64,000 nucleotides of DNA from Eleusine coracana subsp. coracana (GCA_032690845.1 CM064433.1:41104658-41168657), one strand, 5' to 3'; shown: positions 1 through 12,026, counted from the stretch's first letter. Notes: generated by a model not told the origin, from the letters alone. A program made the numbers and translations.

Positions 1-1012
1 TTAACTATGAGACATTCATTCACGAATACAAAAGTTTATTTCTGCATGTGTCTGTAGCTTCCATTAATTGTTTTTTTACAATGGCATTTACTAATGTCTT
101 GTATGACTACATCCCCTGTACCATTCTTTATTATGGAAGCATGATGGAAATGGTGTCAGAGCATCATTGAATTTCTTGTAGTAACTGATCATGCGGAGAC
201 ATTAACATCAATTTATCAGAGCATCTAGGTTCTTAAATAAGTTTTGTCTGTTATCTAGTGAACTTCGCAGAATATCTCTAAAACTGCTTAATATCTTTGC
301 AATGCATGCGGACAGCCTTAGAACTCAAAACTGACGTAATTGGAGCCATATTATAAGAGATATATAATTTTGTACAGTGCTGTCAACAACCATGGTAGAC
401 ACTAAAGCTGCTGCAACAGAAGGTATTGTCTGTATTGCATTGTCTTTTTTTGACTACATATGAGAAGGTTTGGCACAGTTGTTTGAGCAATATCGTAAGA
501 ATGTTTGATCTTGTCGTCCTTGATTTGCTTATCCTGTCACTATGGACTTTTAGTTAACAAGACCTCATTCAAGAAGTCGGTGTGCCCCATTCACTCCACC
601 AGTCCACCTTCCCTTTCGGTCAGACTATCTTAGCCAACATATTTCCCTTCTGTGACGCCAAGGTAGAGCTACCGCATATGTTGCACTGAGGACAATAAGG
701 TATCCCGCTTGAACTCTGCCCGCAGCTCTGTTGATGCTCGGGTTGCTCGTACTGGTTACTGGAATGCAGCAGGTGGAAGCACTCACACAGATGGCTACTG
801 GAATGCTAGAGTTGTGCTTTTATTTCTATTTCTTTTGTGTTTCTATCTACACCTCAAATGCAGGATTTTTGATATAATGTTCTGAGAGCAATGGACTTCG
901 TTAACTCACGGTTACTATATTTATTACCTAATTGTTTTGAGACTGTAGTGCACAAATTCCCAATGTTTCCAAATCCTAGGTCCAAAATAGTGAGATAACA
1001 AGTTAACAACAA
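1..1012. other. no gene recognised
   Basis: AT-rich sequence with no long ORF, no recognisable protein motif and no transposon terminus that I can identify. It could be intron or intergenic DNA of a gene lying to the left. Confidence 0.4.
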
Positions 1013-1015
1013 TGC

Positions 1016-1044
<29 letters not shown>
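1016..1044. repeat. poly-G run (29 G)
   Basis: An uninterrupted run of about 29 G, followed shortly by another G-rich stretch. The length of such a run is unreliable in any assembly. Confidence 0.9.
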
Positions 1045-1047
<3 letters not shown>

Positions 1048-1659
1048 GGGGCTGAAAAAGGCAGTGGCATTGTATTCAAGTACCATGGCTTTATTCAGTG
1101 TGTTTGGGATGCTTTATATATTGCCCCAGCTGTTGTATTTATACAGAGAGTCAAGCACTGCCATACAATGCGCATGAAGTGAAAAAAAGTTTATATAGGT
1201 TGCACATAGTGCACTCTGTCACATGATGTGCCTGGTATTACCTATTGTTTTTTGAGACGACCTGGTATTCCAATGGTACAAGACTAATGGCAATCTCTTG
1301 TGCATTGCATTTATATTTCAATTAGTAAACCTACCCACGCATTTGCGGCTAGTCTTTATGTCTTGTTATAAAGTTAATAAAAAATATCTCTAATTTACAC
1401 TTACATCTTATATCAATCAAATTATTAAATCATACTAAAGGTAAATATTTTATATCTTAATAATATATAATATTATATTTTTATTTAAACTTATATACAT
1501 GTATTTTGAATAAGTTTTTATAGGGATAATAGGGTGTACCTCTGTTAAAAAATTTGGCACTAAGGTTTAGTTCTTTCATTTCCTCACAACCAATATATTG
1601 TATTTATCATTGAAAGATGTTATAAGCTCTCGTGTCATTTGCATTAAAGAAAAAACTTA

Positions 1660-2180
1660 TATCAAACTCTTTCAACTGAAATATTCAACATGAATCCTAA
1701 TAGTTCTGTAGCACACATGCCTAAATCAACTTTCGTATGAGCATTTGGCATACACTAACTGCAATGTACACGCTTACTTTTGATGCTCATGTATTCTATT
1801 GAACTTTTGGTTACCATCTCTAATATGAACGAAGTGTCATCACGTCCTAGTGATGTTATCTTATTCCTTCTTATTCTGACACCAATGAAAGATTATAAGT
1901 TTGGACATTTCTATTGTAGTATTTGGCCAAGGATTCATTCCATCACTTCCTTAAAACCAATGTATGGTGTCTCTCTCTCAAGAGCGTCTGACTCTCCTAA
2001 TTGAAATGTTCAACACGAATCATGATAGCTATATTGCACACATGTCTACACCTTCTTTAGCATAAGTATTTGGCGTACTAAGTTGCACTAGACGCACTGA
2101 CTTCTGACGCATATGTCTCTTGTGACTTCGCTGAACTTTTGGTTACCATATTTAGCCTGAATGAAGTTTCAAAGGCTATT
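1660..2180. repeat. diverged tandem duplication, period about 325 bp
   Basis: The block at about 1660-1850 recurs in diverged form at about 1985-2180. Shared anchors are 'gaacttttggttaccat' at about 1800 and again at about 2130, and 'gcacacatg' before each. The short ORF spanning 1780-2004 is probably spurious. Confidence 0.6.
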
Positions 2181-2185
2181 TATTT

Positions 2186-2940
2186 CTTTATTTTATATAG
2201 TCATGAGCATCATGGAGCAGCGTATCTATTAAATATGGGTCCATCTATCATATTTTTGTTTCTTAGTCATGGCTGGTTGTGTGGATTGCATAACATTGTT
2301 TGATATCATGGATGACAACACTCATCCAAGACAACGATAGAGATGTTTGTGTGGCTGACACAACCACCACAATCCATGATGATGCATGGACAATGAAGCA
2401 GTCTCTCGTCCGCTACAACCGTAGTAGCATATGGATGACCCATTAGGCACATGATTAGAAAAGAACCAAGAATGGTGGTTGCATGTCGATGGAAAAGTGA
2501 TCTATGATTATTAATTGCTGCTAACGGTCTATTTGACAGACACAATTCACGACGATATGAGAATGACAAAGTTGTTTTTGCTTGTTATGATGACAATGAA
2601 ATCCTTAATCCATAGGGTTTAGCTGGCATGATTTATCATAGCCTCTAATTATGACAATGCTAATGATAATCTTTGATTAGCAAACACATAACTACAATAT
2701 GTGAGGATGTGAAGATGATGGCATTTTTTATCGAATTACAAAGGCCACACAATTTGATTGGTTTCGCAACCTTATTTTCTTGTGAACGTATTGGTGTTTT
2801 ATTTAAAGAGAGATTGGTCAACGTGAAATTTTTAAATGACTTTATAAATATTGAATTCAAATTTATGATATTGGTGGATATTTTAATAACTTGATTTACA
2901 AAGATAGAAAGTTTCATTGGTTTCATAGTCTTATCTGATT
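2186..2940. other. no gene recognised
   Basis: Only short ORFs without recognisable motifs occur here, on both strands. The composition resembles the AT-rich repeats on either side. Confidence 0.35.
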
Positions 2941-2944
2941 GTGA

Positions 2945-3330
2945 ACTGGGTGGCTTTATTGAGAGTGAGGAAGAAAATGAATGAGAGATGGGGTGCACGT
3001 GACTTTTTTACAAATATTTTAGAAATATTTAATTGTAATTCATTTATAATGGCATGGTGGGTAATTTATGTTGTTTGATTGAGAGAGAGGAAGAAAAAGA
3101 ATGAGAGATGGGGTGCACGTGACTTTTTTTACAAATATTTTATAAATATTTAATTGTAATTCATTTATAATGGCATAGTGGGTAATTTATGTTGTTTTAT
3201 TGAGAGAGAGAGGAAGAAAAAGAATGAGAGATGGGGTGCACGTGACTTTGTTACAGATATTTAATTATAATTTATTTATAATGGCATGATGGGTAATTTA
3301 ATAACTTTCTTAAGGGTATTTTAATCTAAT
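2945..3330. repeat. tandem repeat, about 120 bp x 3
   Basis: Three successive units each contain 'gagatggggtgcacgtgac' (starting near 2985, 3105 and 3229) preceded by a GA-rich tract and followed by an AT-rich tail containing 'catttataatggcat'. The spacing is 120 to 124 bp. A related GA-rich tract lies in inverted orientation near 46800-46860. Confidence 0.8.
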
Positions 3331-3394
3331 TTTTCATATTGGCAGTGGTGGATAAGTTAATAACTTACTCAAGTGTATTTTAGTCTAATTTTTT

Positions 3395-3525
3395 TTTATA
3401 ATGATAGTGGTGGATAATTTTTTCTTCTTATTTTCTCTGATTAATGTGAGAATTTCTAGGCCTTGAGAGCGAACGTGGTGGCTCTTTTGGTTGGTCATAT
3501 ATATATGTATATATATATATATATA
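3395..3525. repeat. repeat with inverted partner at 46555-46640; AT microsatellite
   Basis: The segment containing 'ttgagagcgaacgtg' (about 3463-3477) is matched in reverse complement at about 46569-46585. The neighbouring sequence ('tctctgattaa' near 3433) also has its complement there. It ends in a TA microsatellite at about 3498-3525. It is probably one repeat family inserted in opposite orientations. Confidence 0.55.
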
Positions 3526-3528
3526 ATA

Positions 3529-3556
3529 GTAGCAAAGTGCCCGTGCCTTATACGGG
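3529..3556 (-). mobile_element. Helitron-like 3' terminus (degenerate)
   Basis: 'tagcaaagtgcccgtgcc' followed by 'tacggg' matches the termini at 12967 and 24768. Read on the minus strand it gives a GC hairpin followed by CTTTGCTA, the pattern of a Helitron 3' end, but the final CTAG has a substitution. The element body would extend to the right. No 5' TC end was identified. Confidence 0.4.
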
Positions 3557-3559
3557 TTT

Positions 3560-4260
3560 TAAAATAATTATAATAAACTATGAAAACACTAATATTTTTA
3601 ATAAATATATAGTATGATAGACATTTATATTACACAAAGGCAATTTATATATTATTTCCTTGTTGGAATATTAAATAGTCTAGGACCAGTGATCCTATAG
3701 AAGGATTTCAATCATTTTTTTTTCTTTCGCGATGTTCCTTAAACTTATAGCTAATAAACTGAGTTGAACAACGATAATCTCTAATCTCACACATTACTCT
3801 CGATATGAACAATAGATATGTGATTTAATTTGATTTAAATCACATATACCATTATGAAATTACCCACATATGTCAGAAAAATGATTCCAGATAGTACATC
3901 TCGAACGGATATTTATTGATTTATTATTTATATACCTAGGTGACAATTAGCGACAAAGGTAAAACTTCTCTGTTTTTATTCAAGAACGTACTGCAACTGC
4001 AACAAGGTCCATTCCAGTTTCCAGGATTCAAATCCACCTACTTATTGAACTTAACAGTACTTTCAGAATTTTTTAGATAATGCGAAAGATTACCCCAGCC
4101 TTGGCTCTCAAGAAAACTACGGCAAATGTGCTTGATTTTCATGAGAGTTACGGCCAAATACAATCACCAAGTAAGCCAGCCATTATCAGACTTCTAGAAT
4201 AGATCTAATGAAGAAAAAAAAATCAAATCCTCTCACGTGTTATTCTATTCTAACACAGAA
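3560..4260. other. no gene recognised
   Basis: AT-rich sequence without an ORF or motif that I recognise. It may be the body of the Helitron-like element ending at 3529. Confidence 0.3.
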
Positions 4261-4313
4261 GACCGGCATGACATGATCATCTTCAAGGCAACATCTCCAG
4301 GGGATAGCAATTT

Positions 4314-4841
4314 CTAGTATGATGATATTCGTGGAACATCTAGAGTGCTAAAATGTACAATCATGCATGCACACAAGCAAATCCAACAGAACCATTCAAT
4401 TGCTATGGGCATCATGCGATTGCCTGCTCTTCCTCCGCTTGGAGAGTGCATGCCTTTCGCCTGCTGAATGCCTATGATTAGAGGCAGGTCTGGCAGCCCC
4501 CGCAGCCGTTCAAGCGTTTTCAATGTTAGAGTTAATTTGTGATTGATCACGGTAGGATCTTAGTCTAGCGTCATACATGAACACCTAGAAGGACTCATAC
4601 CGTTAAAGGACGAAGCCATAAGGTCAGCGATGACCCATGCCTGCTTGAGGAAGCAGGCGATCTCCATCCATTCCTTCTTGATCCATGTCATCCTGCACAA
4701 AGGAGAGAGGACGCCGGCGAGATCGCCGACGGCGGCTGTGGCCTTCAACCACCTACACACCTCTCTTGATCGGCAGAGTTTTGGGCTATAGTATCCACTG
4801 TCATTAGTCTGAGTTAACCCCATCATTAGATGATGGGACAT
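4314..4841 (-). pseudogene. exon relics of a minus-strand gene of unknown function
   Basis: Two adjacent minus-strand segments look coding. The upstream one (about 4581-4760) encodes a helical stretch containing DLAGVLSPL and IKKEWMEIACFLKQAWVIA. The downstream one (about 4314-4545) encodes LKTLERLRGLPDLPLIIG. An in-frame stop lies between them, but a possible donor after 'tttaacg' and an acceptor-like 'ttgtgcag' suggest introns. The second segment matches the relic at 28164-28435 (LKMLRQLPNLPLL). The spacing of helices resembles the N-terminal helical domain of MCA-type proteins and some grass kinases, but this is a weak guess. The gene lies left of the repeated upstream block of an F-box copy, as do its relatives. 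Function is unknown. Confidence 0.45.
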
Positions 4842-5002
4842 GGGGCTCCTTATATGTGGTGGCAGGGACCAGGCCAGCGTATTAGGAAAGTGCCCCTCGA
4901 TCAGGGTGCAATTAGTGGGGCAATTAAACCCCTTAATAATAAGTGGGACTTGGTCTTATTTACCAAGCCTGAGATAATTCCAACATTGAACGCTGCTTTT
5001 GG

Positions 5003-5640
5003 ACTAAAAAATGATGTAGTGCGGACGTCCTGGACTATGTGCCGGTGGGAGGGTCTGTTACGGCCAGACCTTAACAGACCCTCCGGTACATGAGGTCCAC
5101 CTTTGATACCGTCACCCCAACATTCATGATCATACACGGCACCTGGTCTAGATCATTTGGCTGCTCCTGAGCAAGGCGAGATCCATGAAGCCCACGGAAG
5201 ATTATCCTAGATGGCCGCGGCATGAAGTGTATGCTATAGTAACCTGGATCCACTGCAGAGTACTGTCCATAGCTTCCGTACTAGACAGTGCCTCCTAGTG
5301 GTAGTGTGAGACATAGACTTCATGACGCCTACTATGCCTATGGTGAAACAACATCTCTTCGATCAGACCCACGATAAATGAGAACATGTGTGTGGTAAGG
5401 AACGAGCTGGTTGTCCAGTGCTAAATGCCTCTTGCTTTTTTGTGGTACTTATAGGAAAATCATTCTGATAACTTCACCTGTAAAAAAGAAACATTGCATC
5501 GGCACATTCAATACTCACTAAATGGTCACTGCTGTATTTTTTTTAAAAAAAATCAAAGAAACATTACTTCCGTGTGCTCTGCAAAATCACATGAACCATT
5601 CTGACTTGCGAGCAGAAACAATGTTCAAGCCTTTTCAACG
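5003..5640. repeat. upstream block of the F-box cluster, first tandem copy
   Basis: This block is tandemly repeated at 5641-7270. Shared landmarks in order are 'cgctgcttttgg', 'gtgggagggt', 'aacattcatgatca', 'gaagattatcctag', 'gtccagtgctaaatgcctc' and 'gcagaaacaatgttcaa'. It is one of several copies of the cluster's upstream region. It contains an uninterrupted version of the site into which the CACTA at 5847 inserted (near 5185-5205). Confidence 0.8.
5446..5454 (-). promoter_or_regulatory. TATA box of the divergent minus-strand gene
   Basis: The minus strand reads CTATAAGTA. The same motif sits at the equivalent place in the copies at 7071, 12868, 22915, 29760 and 56338. Confidence 0.55.
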
Positions 5641-5846
5641 CTACTTTTGGCTGGAAACCCACGTTATATGGAAGTTCTGGAGTATATGCCAGTGGGAGGG
5701 TTGCCTTAAACGAGGTCCACCTTAGACACCGTCACTCACAACATTCATGATCAATCACGTCATTTTGGTCTTGATCAATTGCCTGCTCCCGAGCGAGGCA
5801 ATATCCATTCCCATATGATAGATTATGAAAAGATGCTTGTAGCCCA

Positions 5847-6822
5847 CACTACAACAAAAAGAAGGACATGTAGCGGTGGTGGAAAATGTACTTTAGCGGC
5901 AGGTATGGCCTCCCGCCGCTACACTTTTGCAGCTAAAAAAAACATTTGTTGCGGCGGGTCATCCCGAGAAGAAACAAACCGTAGCTAGAAAGCAACAAAA
6001 TAGCGGCAGATGACATTGTCACCAGCCTGCAGCCAGCCCGCCTCTGCCCCCGCCGTCCGCTCTAGCATCGCCCAGATCCGTGCAAGGTGGAGAAGGGAGT
6101 CGCCAGGGAGGAGTCGCCTAGATCCGTTCGCCTGCGTGAGGCCGCCGCCCGCCACGAGTTCCGGATCTCGTGCCGCCGCCCGCCGCGCGGGTTCCAGATC
6201 CAGAGCAACAGCTGCCGCCGTGTGCATGGGCTCCAAAGCCCACTGTTGAATCACCGCCGTGAGCGTGGGCTCTAGATCCGGAGCAACTGGCACCGTCGCG
6301 TGTGCGGGCTCTAGAGCCCACCCTTGAGCCGCCGTCGTGTGTGCGGCCTCTAGAGCCCGTCCTTGAGCCGTCGATGTGAGCGCGGGCTCCCGATCTGCCG
6401 CCGCCGCGCCGAATCGCGCGGGCACCTATGCCGCTGCTGCGCCCACGGGAGGAAGAGAGAGATTGAAGAGATAGAGAGGGAAGGAGGTAAGGGAGGAGTT
6501 GGGCACGGGAGGAAGAGAGAGATTGGAGAGATAGAGAGGGGCAGCAGCGGTTTTGGAGAAAGAGAGAGAGAGAGAGAAAGCACAGAATCCGTATGAAGCT
6601 CTATGATTGGTGGAGGGAGATAAAAGCTGGATTGCTGACATGGCTCACACTATTTTCAGTGATGGTTGACAATGTAAACCGTCGCTAAAAATCAATTTTT
6701 AGCGACGGTTCACATTGTCAACCGCCGTTAAAAGTCATTTGCCCACTGTAGCGGCGGATTTCTTTTAATCCGCCGCTACACGATTTTTTATACCGCTGCT
6801 ATAGGCCATTTTTGTGAAAGTG
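5847..6822. mobile_element. non-autonomous CACTA element (976 bp)
   Basis: It begins CACTACAACAAAAAG and ends TTTTTGTGAAAGTG, an imperfect version of the terminal inverted repeat. Both ends carry subterminal repeats built on GCGGCGG/CCGCCGCTA. The 3-bp target-site duplication CCA lies at 5844-5846 and 6823-6825. The tandem duplicate of the host block near 5190 shows the empty site with one CCA. The interior (about 6020-6600) is GC-rich with repeated 'gggctctagagcc' phrases and a GA-rich tract. The ORFs over it on both strands are low-complexity and unconvincing. No transposase is encoded. Confidence 0.92.
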
Positions 6823-6963
6823 CCATGGAAGATTATCCTAGCTGGCGGCGGCATGGAGAGTGTGCTATAGTAAGCTGGAACCACAGCAGAGGGCTGTTCA
6901 TAGCTTCCGTACTACGAAGTGCCACTTCGTGGTTGTGTGAGCTAGAGACTTCATGACGCCTTC

Positions 6964-6966
6964 CAT
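6964..6966 (-). other. conserved start codon of the divergent minus-strand gene
   Basis: Minus-strand ATG opening a short reading frame that begins MEGVMKSLAH and soon stops. Its relatives start at 22810 (MEATKKSVAH), 29653 (MKGIKKSVAH) and 56232 (MEGIKKYVAH). The TATA box at 7071-7079 lies 113 bp upstream, as in the other copies. Confidence 0.4.
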
Positions 6967-7070
6967 GCCAATGATAAACCAACATCTCTTCAGATCGACA
7001 ATAAATGAGAACATGTAATGACAAGGAACGAGCGGGGTGTCCAGTGCTAAATGCCTCTTGCTTTTTGTGG

Positions 7071-7079
7071 TACTTATAG
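7071..7079 (-). promoter_or_regulatory. TATA box of the divergent minus-strand gene
   Basis: CTATAAGTA on the minus strand, 113 bp before the conserved minus-strand ATG at 6966. Confidence 0.5.
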
Positions 7080-7344
7080 GAAAATCATTCTGATAACTTT
7101 ACCTGTAAAAAAAGAAACATTGCATCGGTGCATTCAATACTCACTAAATGATCACTGCTGTATTTTTTTTGTTAAAAAATCTCTTGTCTCTCATAAGAAA
7201 CATTACTTTCGTGTGCTCTGTAAAATCACATGAAGCATTCTGACTCCCGAGCAGAAACAATGTTCAATCACGAAATTCCTAGGTAGTATATGGTTGTCGA
7301 TGATCATCGCAGTGGTAAAATAAAAACACCATGATAGCACTGGA

Positions 7345-7402
7345 GATCCCAGTTCGTGATCATTGCTTGCTGTGTAGTACCTTCTGCTGAACCCGATAAC
7401 AC
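7345..7402 (+). pseudogene. F-box/DUF295 copy A, middle fragment (5' of solo LTR)
   Basis: Corresponds to the DUF295 segment reading GSCDDWLLLDH...GYLL-NP in other copies. Here LLLNPI is legible just before the insertion. The F-box and the N-terminal half are absent, so the copy is 5'-truncated. Its upstream block lies immediately to the left. Confidence 0.7.
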
Positions 7403-7993
7403 TGTTGGCGCTGCCCAGAACCTCTCACACACGAGAGCTAGAGGAAGAAGATAAACAGTGCCCCAGCAATGGCGGACGAACGCCCCCAGGATTTACAACA
7501 GGAATTACAAAGCCATTTATAAGCCTAGGTGACTCAGTGCCCACCCTACTCGACTCCAGTGAACTCGGTACCAACGCACGCACGCTCCTGGACACCCGGC
7601 TTCTTCCCGTACGTGAGCAACAGACTCCCCCGCAAGAACCGGTCACCACTGCAGTCCGCAGGCCAAGAGGCCCTCCTTCTACTGCTTTCACCAGCCTCAA
7701 CGATTTGGCCGTTCCTGCAAGACTCGATCACAACTACCTGGCACAGAACGTGGATACACAATGACGTCCTGACCCGATCTGACCTGGACCAAGACGATGG
7801 ACATGAATACGAGCTTGAACTGATGTGCTATCCACCCGACAATGCGTGCTCGAGCCAGAACATGCACGCACACTGTTCTGGGCTCATCGTCATCGCTCAA
7901 CCCAGAGTCAAATTCGTGCACACACACACATGCATAGACATGACCAACAAGTTCTGCACCTCGGCACACACCAAGAACAGAATTATTCCAACA
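7403..7993. mobile_element. solo LTR (591 bp) inside F-box copy A
   Basis: It begins TGTTGGCGCTG and ends ATTATTCCAACA, giving the TGTTGG...CCAACA ends of an LTR. Five-base flanks are AACAC (7398-7402) and AACAG (7994-7998), a target-site duplication with one mismatch. Joining the flanks restores a continuous DUF295 alignment (LLNPI, then VRMPEF). The several ORFs crossing this interval are LTR shadows. No internal retrotransposon domain is present. Confidence 0.8.
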
Positions 7994-8314
7994 AACAGGT
8001 GCGAATGCCAGAGTTCGCCCGTGTTCAGCACGATTTTGACGACTGTGTGGTGCTAGCGTGGAGGTCCTTTGTTGTCACCTAACTACCTAAGTCCTGAGAG
8101 TCCCCAGAGTGATGGCCGTGCAAAGCATGATCATGTGCCCGGGCCATGCCATTGCCACCATTGTTGGTGATGGCTGGCTCGGAAAGATTGACATGTGCTG
8201 CCCGAATGGGGATTTCTGGCAGATCGACGCCGGTGATGAGTGGAAGAAAAATCAGGGACATCACTAGTTGTGTGCCATGGAGGAAGATGGGGATGTATTC
8301 TGTGACAACCAGGA
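7994..8314 (+). pseudogene. F-box/DUF295 copy A, 3' fragment
   Basis: Encodes VRMPEFARVQHDFDDCVVLAWR, then after a shift a segment with MIMCPGHAIATIVGDGWLGKIDMCC and DFWQIDAG, and then a degraded 'LCAMEEDGDVF'. These align with VVLAW, VMCPGN.IATIV.GDG.L.KIAMC, FWLINA and LYAVEDKGDLL of copy G. Frameshifts and stops break the frame. The gene stops abruptly at 8314 where LTR-like DNA begins. The remaining C-terminal part was not found downstream. Confidence 0.85.
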
Positions 8315-11300
8315 TGTCACGAACACGGTTTAGGGAACCCTAACAATGACCTCTGATAAAAATTTAACCCACCCCAAGAAGTTTAAGCTCAGTTGAACAC
8401 CATTTGAATAAAATTTGAGTAAATTCGATGGCAATTTGAACTACGAGCCAAATTATTTCCACAAAACATAATGTCATGAAAAATATATGTTGTTGGTTAT
8501 GATCCAGTATAATTTTGAGGAATTTCTTAGGATTTTGTTCCGTTAGTTAATACCCCAAATAAATGGTCAAAACATCAAGAACTATCCCTTTTTACAAAAT
8601 TCCTATTTAAATTTTATTAAGAACTAATGGCAGTTAGCATTTTTATAATATCAACCACATTATATAGAGCCTACCCATATTTTTTGTTTGTCGGGATCGA
8701 CTCCCAATTAATTCCAATGAAAATAACAAGCACCAGCAGTTTATAGGAGTTTGGAAATAAACGAAAAAGAAAAATTCCCCGTGGGACCCACCTGTCGGCG
8801 ACACTGAGGAAACACAACGAGCGCCGCGCGCTCGCCCTGCTCGCGCGTGGCCGCGTGGCCGCTGGCGTACGGCCAATGGCCGAAGCCGCGGATCGACAAC
8901 CCCACTCCGTTCCGACATCCTCATTGCCCCCCCCCTAGTCGGAACGCTCGGTCATTACTTTCCCTCACTCTCATTTCTCTCCGTCTTCCCTCGCTCACTC
9001 CCGCCATTGGAGCCGGCAAGCCGCTCGCATTGCCCTGCCGTGGCACCGTCTCCCCGCCCCAGCCGACGTCCTCCAGAGCTCCACCCCGACGCCCTCAGTC
9101 TTCTCGTGAAGCCTCTCCCCTTCCCCTACACCGAGCCGTCGTCGATTGTCATTTTCTTCCCTGCCTTTGACCGTCTCTCCACCGCGTCACACGAGCTCTC
9201 CGATGAGCCTCGGACCCATTCCTCCTGCATGCACGTCACCCTCGACCCCGCGAGCCTTCCGATACTCACCCGACCTCCTTCCGTGCAGATCCGACGCTGG
9301 AACGCCGTTGCTGACCGCCATCGCCGCCACCGCTCATCCCTGACCAAGCTAGGTGAGCAGCATTGTGTTTCTCCCATGCGCCGCTCAACCACCACCACCT
9401 CCTGGCCACATTCGGGCTCGCTTCGGGCACCATCGTCGCCCTGGCCTTCGGCCTTGCCCCCGCCACCACGCGTGGCCAGTGCGCCGCCGCGCGCGTGCTC
9501 GGCTCGGTCGAGCTGGCGAATGGGCCAGACAGGCACTAGGCCACGCCCCGCCTGGGCCAGATCTGGCCCAGGAGCAGCCCCCGTGTGAGCTTTGGTCCAT
9601 TGGGCTGCTGGAATGCGGCCCGCGGGCATAAAAATGGATTTTGCTCAATTTATCAATTCCATAAAATGGTATAACATTGTAAAATGCATAGTAAAATAAA
9701 TACTGCAAATTTTGGGGTAGAATAAGTTTTAGTAGGCTCCTTTGGGCATGCACTATTTAATAAAAATACTAAAGCCCTCTGCATGTTAGGGTTTTTATCC
9801 AAATTAAATTAATTCCACAATACACTTAATAATTCATAAGTAATTCTCTGTAATTTATAAATTAATGAAATTTGGTATTTAACCCTGGGTTGTTGGGCCT
9901 AATCATTTTGCAAAGTCACATCTGATAATTCTCTGTGTGTTGGTCACCATTAATTAATTAACCCTTTACCTTGTGTTATTTATTAAAATTATTTAAAATT
10001 AATGGCTCATTGCATGTTAGGGAAATTTGGCATATAATTCACTCCGGACATTACTCATTTACAGTAAATCACTCATGCACTATTGATAAATAGAACCATG
10101 TTAAAATAATTATTTTCTCTTGTCTATTGTTTAATTATTAAAAATCAAGCAAGTAATGTATATAATTGAAACTTGACATAGGAATCACTCATGGTACGTT
10201 CTATTTACAGTAGATAACATACGAGTAAATAACTACTAAATCATGCTAAATCATTTAATTGTCTTGTAGGATTTAATGTTCCTAATTACTCCGTAGTGCA
10301 ATTTGGGGTTTATATCATTTATGCTTACTCTTGCACGATGACATGCTCAACCGTAGTGCAATTTGGGGTTTATATCATTTATGCTTACTCTTGCACGATG
10401 ACATGCTCAACCCACTCTTAATATTACTCGATCATAAGTACACATATAACCCTTCACTTCTACATATCATATTTCTACATTAACATATTTGTTGAGGAAG
10501 TGCCATGAATCTCATCTCATAATCATCATCGTTTGTATCATATAGATCACGAAGTGAACCACGTGGAGGCAGGACAGGAGCAATAGCCAGAAGGACTGGG
10601 TGGTGCTTCAGCTGACAAGAGCAGAACCAAGGCAAGCCCCGGTGCATCCCACAAAGTCTTAACCTTTTTATTTTATCACTAGTTAGGGGTGTAGACTTAT
10701 TTGTGTATTAAGTTTATAGGAGTTGTTTGAAAACTTAGTATTATAGTAGGTTCCCTTTACCCGGTATTAGCCTCAGGACGGTAGTCGCTCTGCTTAATTT
10801 AGGACAACTACTACTTATTGAGTGGTATAGAGACCACTCATAGACCAGGAAACATTATCACTGGGGAATGATATCGATTGAAGGAAAGTTTGGATGGGAT
10901 AACAATGAAGACCGGGCGGGCAACTAGGTGAAAAAGGAAGGACAGTTTGTCTTCAAGGAGGTAGCCCTGTCCGAGTCACCTAAGGCTACGCCTTGTGCCC
11001 GGCCCATGGGATCAAGTTTGAACTACTATTTGCATGGTGGAGTTATGGGCCCATTAAACTGCCATAGCTACGACTATTGCTTGGTTGAAAGATACCCTAC
11101 TCCCTTGTTTGGTGGAACTGGGGCTGAGAGGAGGAAGCAATCCACACACGGATGGTGGTACGGGACACATCACGCTAGGGGACCCTTCTCGGGGGAGCTA
11201 GACCCGGAAGACCTTGTGGTACCGCAGTGAAAGGTTGCTCCATGTGGCTTTCATGAAGCACGTATGGATCGTGTAAGCAGGTTTCTCCTGCAGGATGTAA

Positions 11301-12026
11301 ATCAATTCAAGTCGCTGCCCGTCATAGTAACAAGTACCACTTGATAACTCCACCAGAACGTTGTTGGAAGTCATTAATATGGTGAATGGGTTCAATACTG
11401 TTGTTTGGAATTATTAATATTTGTATTGCAACTATGACTGTTGTAGCTATAGTGCAAACTAAATTTATTATTTTGCATGATAACTTAACTTGATGCTAAA
11501 ACGTGACAAATAAAGATCCACTTTAGGCTGACTTTTGGTAACATAAACTTTACCCTTAGCCTTTGCATGTCTAAGTGTCCGCTGTAATTGGCCATTTTGA
11601 CGGATCAGTCTTACTGAGTAAATTAATTGCTCAGGGCATAGCTCTATGTGGTTTTCAGATGACCAGGGTAGAGACTGCCACTGCAGTGGGAGGTTTCACT
11701 AGGAAGGCCAGCGTCCTCACTATTGGAATATTAAATGGGAGCTTTGCACCGACAATGATGAGGAGTAATCTGTTGATTGCCGGTACGGTGTTTGGGGTAG
11801 AACACCTATCATGACCAGATGTCCTTTGTATATCGTCGTGAGAGGACGATTGTACCTTACTTATTCTGGTGAACCAATTATTTCTATTGAACTATGTCGC
11901 TTCCGTACTTTTAAAACTCTGGTTTATAATTTAAATTTGGATTATGTAAAACTCTGTACTCTATCTATGTTCTTGTTGTAACTATATTCTTCTGTCATGT
12001 GTTGTACTATTGGACATCACAGCGCG
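8315..12026. mobile_element. long LTR-like segment (probable retrotransposon LTR, ends uncertain)
   Basis: It starts TGTCACGAACACGG exactly where F-box copy A is cut, and a possible end is '...GGACATCACA' at about 12026. The preceding CAGGA is not duplicated after that end, so the right boundary is uncertain. The interior has a GC-rich promoter-like zone (8770-9620) followed by several kilobases of AT-rich DNA with no gag or pol domain. Very long LTRs of this general type occur in grass gypsy elements. The ORFs over 8643-9753 occur in all frames of the GC-rich zone and are not convincing genes. Confidence 0.4.
10291..10410. repeat. perfect 60-bp tandem duplication
   Basis: The 60-bp unit 10291-10350 is repeated identically at 10351-10410. 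It starts 'ccgtagtgcaatttggggtt' and ends 'cgatgacatgctcaa'. Confidence 0.98.

Larger units (their letters stand above)
5641..7270. repeat. upstream block of F-box copy A, second tandem copy
   Basis: Tandem duplicate of 5003-5640, lengthened by a 976-bp CACTA at 5847-6822. Without the element the two copies are of similar length. It leads into the truncated F-box copy A. Confidence 0.8.

Noticed and set aside
1335..1355. Helitron 3' end at 'cgcatttgcggctagt'
   Set aside because: The hairpin is only four base pairs and nothing supports an insertion here.
6010..6640. Several Arg/Ser-rich ORFs over both strands
   Set aside because: They lie in the low-complexity interior of a CACTA with exact ends and target duplication.
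7405..8056. ORFs of 119 and 175 codons
   Set aside because: They lie across the solo LTR at 7403-7993, which has a near-perfect target duplication, and they lack any known domain.
8643..9753. Long ORFs on both strands in the GC-rich zone, up to 193 codons
   Set aside because: All six frames are open because of GC bias. No domain, no plausible start context, and they lie in LTR-like DNA.
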